From positions 124,001 through 188,000 of the forward strand of contig NZ_SSXX01000003.1 in assembly GCF_009469615.1 (NCBI RefSeq): a DNA stretch of 64,000 nt, written 5' to 3'. The position numbers were made by a program, and so were the translations under genes. This document shows positions 15,536 through 24,732 of the stretch, in pieces (position 1 is the first letter of the stretch; each line of letters opens with the position of its first letter). The notes beneath the pieces were generated by a model. The model ran no database searches and was not told where the DNA came from. It was given only the letters and a program-made list of their open reading frames with translations. Source of the DNA: Dechloromonas sp. H13. Its GTDB lineage: Bacteria; Pseudomonadota; Gammaproteobacteria; Burkholderiales; Rhodocyclaceae.

Positions 15536-16858
15536 ATGAAATTCTTGCTCGGCTCGCTACTCGCCATCGTCTCACTGGCTTGGGGAATGGATGTGCTTGC
15601 CACAGGTGGAAGCAGTGGCGGCACTCTGCCATGGGTAATCCGGCAGGAAGCGCTCTATCTGAGTGGGCTGCTATCGATCGCTTTGATGTCGCTGGCGATG
15701 TTTTTGTCCACACGTCCCGCTTGGCTCGAAACCCCGCTGGGCGGTATGGATCGAGTCTATCGGACCCATAAATGGGCCGGCATACTCGCGGTGAGCTTCG
15801 CCGTAGTGCATTGGCTGGTAGAGGAAATCGTCGGAGACATTCTGAAAGCGATGGTCGGACGCGAAGGCCGCATACCCAAGGAGCAATTCACCGGCTTCCT
15901 GGAAGTGATGCGCGACCTAGCGAAGGACATGGGGGAGTGGGCGTTTTATCTTGTACTGGCAATGCTGGTCATCACCTTATGGAAGCGGTTTCCCTATAAA
16001 ACCTGGCGGGTAGTGCATCAGGCAATGCCTGTGCTTTATCTGATGCTGGCGCTGCATGCAGCTATGCTCGCTCCGACAGATTACTGGACCCAACCAGTCG
16101 GCATTCTCATCGCGTTGCTTGGCGTTGCCGGAATTTATGGCGCCCTGTACTCGCTGGTGGGTCGCATCGGGAGAGCACGCCGCGCCAGCGGGACAGTGAC
16201 GGCCATCGAGCAACCTTCCCCGGATGTGCTTGCCGTCAAGTGCCAACTCGACAATAACTGGCGAGGTCATCGCCCTGGTCAGTTCGCATTCATTTCCTTC
16301 GACGAAAAGGAGGGGGCTCACCCATTCACGATCGCCAGTGCTGATCGGGGTGATCGAAGCATCAGTTTCCAGATCAAGGCGCTCGGTGATTACACCCGCA
16401 CCCTGGGCAAGCGACTGAAGGTCGGTCATGCCGTCAAGGTTGAGGGGCCTTATGGTCGCTTCGACATGGCCCGGCAGGATTCGAGCGCCCAACAAATCTG
16501 GATTGCCGGTGGGATCGGGGTGACGCCGTTTCTGGCCTGGCTGGACTCCTTGCAACAGACACCGAGCCAGGTTTCAGCGGACCTCCACTACTGCACCCGT
16601 GATCGAACCAATGATCCCTTTGTCGCCCGCCTCGAGGCAAGCTGCGCCGCCTTGCCCGGAATCCGTCTGCACATTCATGGCGCCCAACAGGGCGAAGCAT
16701 TAAGCGCAGCCGATGTGGCGGATACGCTAAATGGCTCGCGCCGTTTGGAAATCTGGTTCTGCGGGCCACAAGGCTTGGCCGAAAAACTCAAACAAGAACT
16801 CGGACGAATCGGACAAGGCCGGTTCAGTTTTCATCAAGAAGCATTTGAAATGCGGTGA
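15536..16858 (+). CDS. Ferric-reductase-like transmembrane flavoprotein, 440 aa
   Basis: The N-terminal ~210 residues contain about six membrane helices of the ferric reductase-like (heme b) type with histidines (HKWAG, VVHWLVEE, VVHQAMP, LHAAML). The C-terminal half is a ferredoxin-NADP reductase-like module with the FAD motif HPFTIAS and the nucleotide motif GGIGVTPFLAWL. It would take electrons from cytosolic NAD(P)H through FAD and heme b, plausibly to DHC/SHP in the periplasm. It is the last gene of the operon; CAGGAG precedes the ATG. Confidence 0.93.
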   Translation: MKFLLGSLLAIVSLAWGMDVLATGGSSGGTLPWVIRQEALYLSGLLSIALMSLAMFLSTRPAWLETPLGGMDRVYRTHKWAGILAVSFAVVHWLVEEIVGDILKAMVGREGRIPKEQFTGFLEVMRDLAKDMGEWAFYLVLAMLVITLWKRFPYKTWRVVHQAMPVLYLMLALHAAMLAPTDYWTQPVGILIALLGVAGIYGALYSLVGRIGRARRASGTVTAIEQPSPDVLAVKCQLDNNWRGHRPGQFAFISFDEKEGAHPFTIASADRGDRSISFQIKALGDYTRTLGKRLKVGHAVKVEGPYGRFDMARQDSSAQQIWIAGGIGVTPFLAWLDSLQQTPSQVSADLHYCTRDRTNDPFVARLEASCAALPGIRLHIHGAQQGEALSAADVADTLNGSRRLEIWFCGPQGLAEKLKQELGRIGQGRFSFHQEAFEMR

Positions 16859-17359
16859 CCCCTCTAATCGGTCTGTACGACTGCTCGACTCAGTAACCCG
16901 TCGTTCACAGGCGAGCCAATTTTTACCAGCCAAGGACAACAGTCGCTGCGAAGGCGACGTTGGGTTGAAAGACCGACCGTCTCTTCAGGGTCGCCAGCGC
17001 TCAGTGACGAATGGCTGCTTCCAGGAAGCGAAACTTCAACGGCGGCTTTACGGCGATGAGCTCGGAGAGGGCAAGTTCGCGTCCCGACCCTCAGCGGCCG
17101 GTCGATCCGTCAGAGATTCAACAACAGCTATCAGAGTGGAGTGGTCGCACCGGGCGTCAGCCCAGTGTCATCACCTCGGCCAAAACAGCCGTTCCTATGC
17201 GGTGAAGTATCAGTCCGCTCTGTCCTATAGAGCAGCCATTGATACTTGGCTGCACACTGACCCGGCCATCGGGGCGGCAAGCGCCTCTATAGAGAGGACT
17301 ACGCCGACACTTGTTCGACAACCCGTGCCAATTTAGGTCGGCCTTTGGGGAAGAACCCC
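16859..17359. other. Non-coding region with dispersed repeat remnants
   Basis: About 500 bp without a supported gene between convergent units. The phrase GGCTGCTTCCAGGAAGCGAAAC (17013-17034) echoes GGCGGCTTCGTAGAAGCGAAAC at 27250-27271, and CCTCAGCGGCCGGTCG is also repeat-like. No clear terminator is seen. Confidence 0.5.
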
Positions 17360-17725
17360 TCATTCGGAAAGAACCGTCTCAGCAGTCCGAAAGGCGTCGG
17401 CCGCCAGCGGCACACCACAATAGACGGCAGCGTGCAGGAGGATTTCCCGAATTTCCACAGCGGAAGCGCCATTATTGAGCGCCCCCCGGACATGCCCGCG
17501 CAATTCGTGTTGGCGCCCCAACGCTGCGAGCATGGCTAACGTGATCAGGCTGCGTGTTTTCAAATCTATACCGTCGCGGCACCAGACGGACCCCCAGGCA
17601 TTAGCGGTAATGAAATCCTGTAAGGGTCGGGTGAATTCCGTAGCATTTGCAAAGGCCGTGTCGACGAACTTGTCACCCATGACCTTTCGGCGCACTTCAA
17701 GCCCTTCGATATACGCATCGGTCAT
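17360..17725 (-). CDS. Carboxymuconolactone decarboxylase (CMD) family protein, 121 aa
   Basis: The product matches the 4-carboxymuconolactone decarboxylase/PcaC style: LKTRSLITLAMLAALGRQHELRGHVRGALNNGAS, then VEIREILLHAAVYCGVPLAADAF. Length and motifs fit the small single-domain family. Its link to acetone metabolism is unclear; it may be a leftover of an aromatic pathway or a detoxifying CMD protein. GGAG precedes the ATG at 17725. It is separated from the CoA-transferase gene by about 200 bp. Confidence 0.88.
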   Translation of the reverse strand: MTDAYIEGLEVRRKVMGDKFVDTAFANATEFTRPLQDFITANAWGSVWCRDGIDLKTRSLITLAMLAALGRQHELRGHVRGALNNGASAVEIREILLHAAVYCGVPLAADAFRTAETVLSE

Positions 17726-17932
17726 CGATCTTTCTCCTTGAGTTGGCAGTTGGCGAGCGCCTTTTTGCCAAGTCGCCGTGCAGCACTTCAACAGCGCGCC
17801 GGCACTCGACCCGAGTCAGATACCTGAGCGAATGGCGATACTGAATATCCGACAGCTTACCGCCCTGATCTGAAGTTACAGGCCAATTGCCAAGCATAGC
17901 CAAACCAGCGCCAACCCTGACCAGATCGGTGT

Positions 17933-19324
17933 TCATGAGACGGCATCCAACTCCGTGAGATGGCGTGCGCTGAGGCCTGGCGAAACAAAGAAGGGGCATG
18001 CTGTTTTCGCCCTAACCTCATCCACCGAGACACCGGGTTGCAATTCGATCAGGGTCAGTCCACCGCCGCCATTGACGATAAATACACAGAGGTCAGTGAT
18101 GATCATATCCACGACCTCCTTGCCGGTCAGCGGCAAACTGCACTTAGGCAGGATCTTGGGGGAACCGTCCTTAGCAGTGTGTTCCATCAGGACAATGACC
18201 CGCCCGACACCGGAGACCAGGTCCATGGCGCCGCCCGGTCCCTTGACCATCTTGCCTGGCACCATCCAGTTGGCCAGATCGCCGTTTTCCGACACTTCCA
18301 GTCCGCCGAGAATCGACAGGTCGACATGGCCGCCGCGGATCATCGCGAAGGAATCGGCGCTGGAGAAAAAGCTACTGCCGGGAATGCTGGTGATGGTCTG
18401 CTTGCCGGCATTGATCAGATCGGGGTCGACGTGCTCGCTGGAGGGAAAGGGACCGATGCCGAGCAAACCGTTTTCCGATTGCAGCGTGACATGAATCCCC
18501 TCGGGGATGTAGTTGGCGACCAGCGTCGGGATGCCGATGCCGAGGTTGACGTAGTAGCCGTTGCGTAGTTCCTGTGCCGCCCGGCGGGCCATTCGGTCGC
18601 GCACCGGATCGTGCTTGCCCGGCGTGGCGGCATCGGCGGTGGTGCGGAACTCGATGCGCTTCTGATAGCCACTGCCCTGGATGATCCGGTCGACGTAGAT
18701 GCCCGGCGTGTGGATCTGATCCGGGTCAAGTTCGCCAACGTCGACCAGTTCCTCGACCTCGGCCACCGTGATGCACCCGCAGGTGGCGATCATCGGATTG
18801 AAGTTGCGTGCCGTCTTGCGGAAGACGAGGTTACCGGCCCGGTCGCCCTTCCATGCCTTGACGATCGCCAGGTCGGCCTGGATGGCCGGTTCCAGCACGT
18901 AGTCCTTGCCGTCGAATTGACGGGTTTCCTTGCCTTCGGCCAGGCGCGTACCGTAGGCCGTTCGCGTGTAGAAACCGGGAATGCCGGCGCCGCCGGCGCG
19001 TAGACGTTCGGCCAGAGTGCCTTGCGGCACCAGTTCCAGTTCCAGTTCGCCAGCCAGAACCTGGCGTTCGAACTCCTTGTTTTCGCCAACATAGGACGCA
19101 ACGACCTTGCTGACCTGCCGCATCTTGAGCAGCGGCCCCATGCCGAAATCGTCGACCCCGGCATTGTTGCCGACAATGGTCAGATCGCGGGTGCCGGCCT
19201 GCAGCAGGCCCTCGATCAGGTTTTCCGGAATGCCGCACAGGCCGAAGCCGCCGGCAGCGACGGTCATGCCGTCGAAAAGCAGGCCGTCGAGGGCGGCCTG
19301 GCTGGTTGCATACACCTTGTTCAT
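17933..19324 (-). CDS. Fused 3-oxoacid (acetoacetate) CoA-transferase, 463 aa
   Basis: Both subunits of a family I CoA-transferase are in one chain: the A-type half (residues 1 to about 235, with [13 protein letters not shown] and NNAGVDDFG) and the B-type half (from about 240, with [11 protein letters not shown] and the catalytic Glu in [12 protein letters not shown]). It would convert acetoacetate from acetone carboxylation to acetoacetyl-CoA using succinyl-CoA or another donor. Most bacteria encode A and B separately; this fused form resembles mitochondrial SCOT. It lies 84 bp downstream of acxC on the same strand, behind a stem-loop. Confidence 0.93.
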   Translation of the reverse strand: MNKVYATSQAALDGLLFDGMTVAAGGFGLCGIPENLIEGLLQAGTRDLTIVGNNAGVDDFGMGPLLKMRQVSKVVASYVGENKEFERQVLAGELELELVPQGTLAERLRAGGAGIPGFYTRTAYGTRLAEGKETRQFDGKDYVLEPAIQADLAIVKAWKGDRAGNLVFRKTARNFNPMIATCGCITVAEVEELVDVGELDPDQIHTPGIYVDRIIQGSGYQKRIEFRTTADAATPGKHDPVRDRMARRAAQELRNGYYVNLGIGIPTLVANYIPEGIHVTLQSENGLLGIGPFPSSEHVDPDLINAGKQTITSIPGSSFFSSADSFAMIRGGHVDLSILGGLEVSENGDLANWMVPGKMVKGPGGAMDLVSGVGRVIVLMEHTAKDGSPKILPKCSLPLTGKEVVDMIITDLCVFIVNGGGGLTLIELQPGVSVDEVRAKTACPFFVSPGLSARHLTELDAVS

Positions 19325-19365
19325 CTTGCGCAGTCCCCTGATGATTTTTGTTGTACCGAGCGAAG

Positions 19366-19400
19366 ACAGGCGAGCGCCGGAGAAACCGGCCCTCGCCTGT
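19366..19400 (-). terminator. Stem-loop between acxC and the CoA-transferase gene
   Basis: ACAGGCGAG (19366-19374) pairs with CTCGCCTGT (19392-19400), with an inner CCGG/CCGG. There is no long T-run after it on the minus strand, so it may be an attenuator or an mRNA-stabilising processing site between the acx genes and the transferase rather than a full terminator. Confidence 0.5.
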
Positions 19401-19408
19401 TTCAGGTC

Positions 19409-19915
19409 TTAGTCAGCCCGTTCGGGAACCGGCAGGTTGACCCATTCCTTGTAGAAGGCTTCGATATCCGGCTCGAAATCGTGGATCACCGGATACCACG
19501 GGGTCGGCGCCTCGACATCGTGCATGGCGCCGCACTCGGGGCAGTAGTACTCGCGGTAGACCTGCCACTCAGTGTCGGGGGCCATCAACTTGGGATAGAC
19601 CTCGGTCATCGCCTCTTCCGTCCGGCGAACATAGACTAGGGCGTTCAGCTTCCAGTTTTCACGGTAATCGCCAAAGACGTGACCGCAATCGCACTGGTTG
19701 ACCCACTGCTTGGTCTTGGCTTGCTGCACGATGTAGAGGTGCGGCCCGAGCGGCAGGATGATCTTGTCGCTGAACTTGACCTTGGACTGCAGGGCCGCCA
19801 GATACTGCTCGAAGCGGCCATGGTCCTTGGGCATGGACAGCATGCGGAAGGTGGTTTCCCAGTCGAGGCTGCCCTCGACGAGGTGGGCGACCTGGTCATT
19901 GGTATAGGTAGACAT
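19409..19915 (-). CDS. acxC: Acetone carboxylase gamma subunit, 168 aa
   Basis: Small subunit of the ATP-dependent acetone carboxylase (acetone + bicarbonate to acetoacetate). Cysteine and histidine knuckles C75-x-C77-x-H79 and C125-PE-C128 form the metal-binding ribbon. The length matches known gamma subunits of about 170 aa. The start MSTYTNDQV at 19915 has AGGAG upstream and lies 23 bp after acxB. The subunit order beta-alpha-gamma is the same as in Xanthobacter and Aromatoleum. Confidence 0.96.
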   Translation of the reverse strand: MSTYTNDQVAHLVEGSLDWETTFRMLSMPKDHGRFEQYLAALQSKVKFSDKIILPLGPHLYIVQQAKTKQWVNQCDCGHVFGDYRENWKLNALVYVRRTEEAMTEVYPKLMAPDTEWQVYREYYCPECGAMHDVEAPTPWYPVIHDFEPDIEAFYKEWVNLPVPERAD

Positions 19916-19938
19916 GTTCAAGCTCCTGATAAGGGTGA

Positions 19939-22263
19939 TTATTCTTCGACCTGGACGACGGTAGTGACGTCCGGCAGCAATGACAGATCCATGCGGTGCT
20001 TGGAGCCGTAGGTGGGTACGCCCAATTCGTCTTCCAGCAATTGCCAGCTGTCCGGCAGACTCCAGAACTCCTTGAACTCCTGGGTAAACTTCTTGGACAG
20101 GGCGAAGCTGGTCGCGAACATATGCTTGACCTGAATGGAGGCGTGCTTGTTGAGGATGCGTTCGCGTTCTGCTTTCATCCACTCCCTGGTTGGCAGGGCG
20201 CGGGCCAGACGTTCCTTGCGGATTTCGCCTCGCCGGGCCTGAGTCTTGGCCGCATCGACCGTGAATACGCCCTTGGCATCCTGCGTTAAGACCGCGCCAT
20301 AAACCTTTTGCGCATATTCCGGCAGCAGGAATTTCTGGTTCAGGTCGTTCTCGATCGCCTTGGGGTCACGATCGATCGGATCGCCAAAGCCGGGACCGCC
20401 GCGCAGGTAGTTCAGGTAGAGATCATGATTGGCGTAGCAATCCTCCGTCGTCATGCACTGCTTGTCCCGCTTGACGGTCGACGTGGCATCGAGGTGACGC
20501 TCATAGTCGGGGCTGCTCGGGTCGAGATCGCCGCCCAGCGGCAGCGAGTCACCGATCGCGATACGTTGCTCAAGACCGGTATTGTGCGCTTCGAAACGGT
20601 AGCCGGTGGCGGATGGGTAGCCGCCCATCATGCCCCAGTCGCTGTTCATGTAACCGTTGCCCATGAAGAACATCGTCCAGTCCTGGGCATTCCACACCAT
20701 GCGCAACGTCTCGAAGCCGCAGCCGCCACGATACTTGCCGTAGCCGCCGGAATTGGCCTTCACGTTGCGGCCGAGGTACAACAGCGGCTCTGCCATTTCC
20801 CAGATCTCGATGTCGCCCATGTCGCCTTCCGGATTCCAGATGGCAGCGGCGTGATTCAGGCCGTCCTTGACGGCGCAGGCGCCGGTCCCGCAGCTCGATG
20901 CTTCGAAGCTGTTGACCGCGTGAATATCGCCGTCCTGATTGATGCCGCCGCCCTGCAGCCAGTTGGAGGTATTGGCGTTGCCGGCATTGACCTCCTCCAG
21001 GTAGCCGCGGCTGAAGTAGGACTGGCTCAAACCGCGCCACAAGGCCGCCCAACCGGAGACCAGGAAGTGCCAGGCGTAGGCGTGGCCGGTGCGGCGGTCA
21101 TCCGGATTGCACCAGCTGCCCTTGGGCAGGTGGAACTCGGTGGCATAGTAGGCCCCATCGTTGATGCGCTGGGTCGGCACCAGGGTCTGGCACATCATCA
21201 CCCAGATGCCCGAGGTGAAGGCCACCTGGTGGGCATTGAAGGTATGCCAGCCCCAGCGGCTGGCGCCTTCGAAATCGAGCCGCCATTTGCCGTCTGGTTT
21301 GATGGTCATCTCGCAGGGCGAGTGCATGATTGAATCCAGCTTGGCAAAGGCGTTCGAAACCTGCACGTCTTCGTGCTTGTAGGGAACGTCGACAAAGGAC
21401 ACCTTGCGATACTTGCCGGGCAGAGTCATCGCCTTGATGCGGCCCATCAGGCCGCGGCGGCCTTCTTCGATGACTTCGTGCGAGAACTTCTCGTAGGCTT
21501 CCAGACCGTCGGCCCGGATGACGTCCTCGACCAGCTCGCGAATCATGTGGCAGCCGGCGATGCGGGTTTTCTCGTCGAGAATCCAGTATTTCGGCGTGCG
21601 TACCGAGCGTTGCGATTCGTGCAGCCAGTCGCGCAACGGCTCGTCGTTCACACCGGTCTTGCGGCAAGTGATCATGTAGCCGTCGCCGAAACGCTGGGTC
21701 TGTCCCGTTGACATCGACCCCGGGGTGACTGCGCCGGTATCGATGACGTGGGTGACGCCGCCAACCCAGCCAATCAACTTGCCGTCCCAGAAGATTGGCA
21801 CGATGGTGGCGATGTCACAGGGGTGCACGTTGCCGATGGCGCAGTCGTTGGTGGTGAACATGTCGCCGGGATTGATCGTCGGATTGGCTTCCCAGTTGTT
21901 CTCGATCATGTACTTGATCGCCGCGCCCATGGTGCCGACGTGAATGATGATCCCGGTCGAGGTCAGGACGCAGTCGCCAGCTGCGTTGTAGAGCGTGAAG
22001 CAGAGTTCGCCTTCTTGCTCGACGATTGGGCTGGCGGCGATTTTTTTCGCCGTCTCGCGGGCATGGACAAGGCCGCCACGCAGTTTGGAGAACAGCTTTT
22101 CGTAGCCGATCGGGTCGTGGTCACGGAATTCGAGTTTTTCCAGGCCGTTGTAGTAACCGGTGGTCTTGGTGCGCTCGATGATCGCATCACGATGTTCCTT
22201 GAGTGTCAGGCCACTTTTCAGCAGATTGCCGATACCGATTTCTTTTTTGCTCATCATATTCAT
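19939..22263 (-). CDS. acxB: Acetone carboxylase alpha subunit, 774 aa
   Basis: Hydantoinase-B/N-methylhydantoinase-type large subunit, close to the known alpha-subunit length. Conserved stretches include PGDMFTTNDCAIGNVHP, GGVTHVIDTGAVTPGS and GGINQDGDIHAVNSFE. It forms the hexameric enzyme with AcxA and AcxC in the cytoplasm. The start at 22263 (MNMMSKKEIG) is preceded by GGAG; longer upstream readings overlap acxA and are rejected. It lies 11 bp downstream of acxA. Confidence 0.96.
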   Translation of the reverse strand: MNMMSKKEIGIGNLLKSGLTLKEHRDAIIERTKTTGYYNGLEKLEFRDHDPIGYEKLFSKLRGGLVHARETAKKIAASPIVEQEGELCFTLYNAAGDCVLTSTGIIIHVGTMGAAIKYMIENNWEANPTINPGDMFTTNDCAIGNVHPCDIATIVPIFWDGKLIGWVGGVTHVIDTGAVTPGSMSTGQTQRFGDGYMITCRKTGVNDEPLRDWLHESQRSVRTPKYWILDEKTRIAGCHMIRELVEDVIRADGLEAYEKFSHEVIEEGRRGLMGRIKAMTLPGKYRKVSFVDVPYKHEDVQVSNAFAKLDSIMHSPCEMTIKPDGKWRLDFEGASRWGWHTFNAHQVAFTSGIWVMMCQTLVPTQRINDGAYYATEFHLPKGSWCNPDDRRTGHAYAWHFLVSGWAALWRGLSQSYFSRGYLEEVNAGNANTSNWLQGGGINQDGDIHAVNSFEASSCGTGACAVKDGLNHAAAIWNPEGDMGDIEIWEMAEPLLYLGRNVKANSGGYGKYRGGCGFETLRMVWNAQDWTMFFMGNGYMNSDWGMMGGYPSATGYRFEAHNTGLEQRIAIGDSLPLGGDLDPSSPDYERHLDATSTVKRDKQCMTTEDCYANHDLYLNYLRGGPGFGDPIDRDPKAIENDLNQKFLLPEYAQKVYGAVLTQDAKGVFTVDAAKTQARRGEIRKERLARALPTREWMKAERERILNKHASIQVKHMFATSFALSKKFTQEFKEFWSLPDSWQLLEDELGVPTYGSKHRMDLSLLPDVTTVVQVEE

Positions 22264-22274
22264 GGTGGGTCTCC

Positions 22275-24422
22275 TCACTTGACTTCTTTGAGATGGAACA
22301 GGCGATGCTTGTCGATGGTGGTTTCGAAGCCATCCGGGACAACGAAGGTCGTTGCGTCGGATTCGATAATGGCCGGACCGACGATGTGGTTGCCGGCCTT
22401 GAGACCTTCCATCTTCCACAGCGCCGCTTCCACCCATTTCTTGTGGCGATAGAACGGGCGGGTACCGAGATAGGCTTCCTGGGGCGGCGTCGGGCCGGCG
22501 TCCGGATCTTCCGGCAGGACCGGCTTTTGCGTTACGACCATGCCGCGCAGGATGGCGCCGGTAACCGAGAAGCCGAGTTCCGGCGAGCGTGCCGAATTGG
22601 CGTAAACGCGGCCATAAGTGTTCTCGAAGGCCTCGATGATCTGCTGCCAGTCGGCGGCAGTTGCCGCTGTCGTTACCGGCGAGACGATTTCGAGGTCATT
22701 GAGTTGGCCCATGTACTGCATCTTGTAGCCAGGGATCAGCAGTACGTCTTCGGCCTTGTAGCCATTGATGACGAACTCGTCGATTACCTTGGTCGCGAGT
22801 TCTTCCCAGGCTTGCTGCAGGGTCGTGCAGGCGGCAATCTTCTGCTCGTCGCTGGCAAACTGGGCGACGCCCAGATCGACCGATTTGTCATAGCGGTACT
22901 CAAAATCGGCACAGGCGCAGCCAAAAGCCGAAAAACCGGCAGCCCAAGCCGGCACCACGACATCCTTGAAACCCACGCCTTCGGTATAGCCGTAGGTATG
23001 AACCGGACCTGCACCACCGTAGGAGAAGCACGTGAATTCAGCCGGGTTGTAACCCTTGGCACTGATGTTGGCACGCAAGTATTCCGATAGCGTCAGGTCG
23101 AGCAGTTCGATGACGCCCGAGGCGGCATCCTCGACCGACAGACCGAGCGGGTCGGCGATCTGCGCCTTGATGTGATCGCGGGCGCGCTGGACGTCTAGCT
23201 TGATGGCGCCGCCTAGGAAGTTATCCGGATTCAGGTAGCCGAGGACGACGTGGCAGTCGGACACCGACACGGTATCCAGGCCGCTTTCCGGCCAGCAGGT
23301 GCCGACACGATAACCGGCACTGTCCGGGCCAAGCTTGATCGACTTGCTGTAGGGGTCGAGACGGACGAAGCTGCCGGCGCCGGCGCCGACCGAATCCATG
23401 GCGACCAGCGGCAGGGAGAGAACCAGGCGGGCCATGTCCGGGTCGGACTTGATGGCGAAATTGCCCTTGGTGATCAGCGCCACGTCGAAGCTGGTGCCGC
23501 CGATGTCCGAGCAGGCGATGTTTTCGTCGCCGAGATATTCGCCGAGGAGCTTGGAGCCGATCACCCCGCCGATCGGGCCGGAGACGATGGTACGGGCCAG
23601 TTCCTTGGCCTTCCAGCTGATTGTGCCGCCGTGCGTCGCCATGACCCGCAGGTCGAACTTGGCACCATGCTTCTTGAAGCGGTCGCTGACCTTCTTCAGT
23701 GTCTGGCGCGAGGGTTCGGCACCGTAGGCTTCGAGGATGGTGGTGTTCATCCGGTGACTTTCCTTGCGCGACGGGTAGTAATCGACCGAGGCGAAAACCG
23801 GGATATCGGATTTGAGCTTTTTCAGTTCGTCGCGGACGATATCGCGTGCCCGTTGCTCGCTGCTCTCGTTCTTGTGCGATTGCAACAGGCAAATGACGAT
23901 GGCTTGGGAGCCAGCTTCGACCAGTTCGCGGGTGGCCTGGCGTACTTCATCCGCGCGAAGCGGAATGACGATCTTGCCTTGCACGTCGGTCCGTTCCGTG
24001 ACCCCACGCGTCCGGGAGACAGGGACCAGAGGATCATCGTAGCGGTGAGTGTTGAGGTGGATGCGGTCTTCCAGGGCGTAGCCGAGATAGCTCTGCAGGG
24101 CGCGACCCATGGAATGAATCTGCTCGAAGCCCTTGTTGCAGATCAGGCCGACGTTGAGGCCCTTGCGCATCAGGATGCGGTTGAGCATGGCGGTGCCGGA
24201 ATAAACGCAGGTGGCGAGCTCCGGATAGACATCGTCGACCTTGCGCCCCCAGTGGGCCAGGGCATCGACCGATGAGTTGTAGATGGCGAGGGATTCATCG
24301 CCCGGGTTACTTTGCGCCTTGCCGACGACGAAGCGACCGTCGGCCCGGACAAAGAAGGTATCGGTCATCGTGCCGCCGGCATCGATGCCCATCACCTGTA
24401 CGTTTGACTGCTCGATTTGCAT
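22275..24422 (-). CDS. acxA: Acetone carboxylase beta subunit, 715 aa
   Basis: Hydantoinase-A-type subunit with the ASKHA-like ATP-binding start VMGIDAGGTMTDTFFV, a second glycine-rich motif (CSDIGGTSFDVALI) and SYGGAGPVHTYGY. The beta subunit is thought to carry the nucleotide site that phosphorylates acetone and bicarbonate. It is the first gene of the operon, starting 41 bp downstream of the predicted sigma-54 transcription start. CAGGAGAC lies just before the ATG. Confidence 0.96.
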   Translation of the reverse strand: MQIEQSNVQVMGIDAGGTMTDTFFVRADGRFVVGKAQSNPGDESLAIYNSSVDALAHWGRKVDDVYPELATCVYSGTAMLNRILMRKGLNVGLICNKGFEQIHSMGRALQSYLGYALEDRIHLNTHRYDDPLVPVSRTRGVTERTDVQGKIVIPLRADEVRQATRELVEAGSQAIVICLLQSHKNESSEQRARDIVRDELKKLKSDIPVFASVDYYPSRKESHRMNTTILEAYGAEPSRQTLKKVSDRFKKHGAKFDLRVMATHGGTISWKAKELARTIVSGPIGGVIGSKLLGEYLGDENIACSDIGGTSFDVALITKGNFAIKSDPDMARLVLSLPLVAMDSVGAGAGSFVRLDPYSKSIKLGPDSAGYRVGTCWPESGLDTVSVSDCHVVLGYLNPDNFLGGAIKLDVQRARDHIKAQIADPLGLSVEDAASGVIELLDLTLSEYLRANISAKGYNPAEFTCFSYGGAGPVHTYGYTEGVGFKDVVVPAWAAGFSAFGCACADFEYRYDKSVDLGVAQFASDEQKIAACTTLQQAWEELATKVIDEFVINGYKAEDVLLIPGYKMQYMGQLNDLEIVSPVTTAATAADWQQIIEAFENTYGRVYANSARSPELGFSVTGAILRGMVVTQKPVLPEDPDAGPTPPQEAYLGTRPFYRHKKWVEAALWKMEGLKAGNHIVGPAIIESDATTFVVPDGFETTIDKHRLFHLKEVK

Positions 24423-24473
24423 GTTTGTCTCCTGTCATTGGTGTGTGTGTGAGATGTCCCACGCTGACTTAAT

Positions 24474-24489
24474 GGCAAGGGGCGGGCCA
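24474..24489 (-). promoter_or_regulatory. Sigma-54 (-24/-12) promoter of acxABC
   Basis: TGGCCCGCCCCTTGCC on the minus strand matches the TGGCAC-N5-TTGC consensus with exact GG-GC spacing. Transcription would start near 24462, leaving about a 40-base untranslated leader before acxA. The divergent sigma-54 activator gene supports it. Confidence 0.88.
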
Positions 24490-24567
24490 GCAGACAAAAA
24501 AATCATCGAATGCCAAATGTTTTCCAATAAAACAGTGATTTGGCGAAATGTCTGACAAAACGATAGT

Positions 24568-24635
24568 TGTCCGGAGAATGGCGTGAAAACGTCCGGAATA
24601 TCGACGTTGAAATCACACTGTCCGGAATCCGGACA
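24568..24635. promoter_or_regulatory. Putative AcxR upstream activating sites
   Basis: A perfect 17-bp palindrome TGTCCGGAATCCGGACA lies at 24619-24635. Related half-sites are TGTCCGGA at 24568-24575 and CGTCCGGAATATCGACG at 24590-24606. They lie about 105-175 bp upstream of the acx transcription start, the usual position for sigma-54 enhancer sites, and close to acxR, which may be autoregulated. Confidence 0.75.
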
Positions 24636-24732
24636 CTTTTTCTTGGTTTTATTGCGCCGCACAACCAATTGATTTGCAAAGACTTTTATTGACTTCTCGG
24701 CTGTTGGTGGCTAGGGTTATGATTAGGTAAAT

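Larger units (their letters stand above)
24423..24732. other. acx/acxR divergent control region
   Basis: A 310-bp intergenic region that is more AT-rich than the flanking genes. It holds the sigma-54 promoter of acxABC, three TGTCCGGA-type activator sites and the acxR start region. Confidence 0.8.

Noticed and set aside
17933..19324. CoA-transferase A and B halves considered as two genes fused by a sequencing error
   Set aside because: The junction is a continuous in-frame linker without a start codon or ribosome-binding site, and single-chain forms are known. The fusion is taken as real.
19939..24422. acxA/acxB considered as hydantoinase hyuA/hyuB or acetophenone carboxylase
   Set aside because: The 168-aa gamma subunit with its Cys ribbon, the subunit sizes, the adjacent CoA-transferase and the AcxR-type sigma-54 activator together fit acetone carboxylase.
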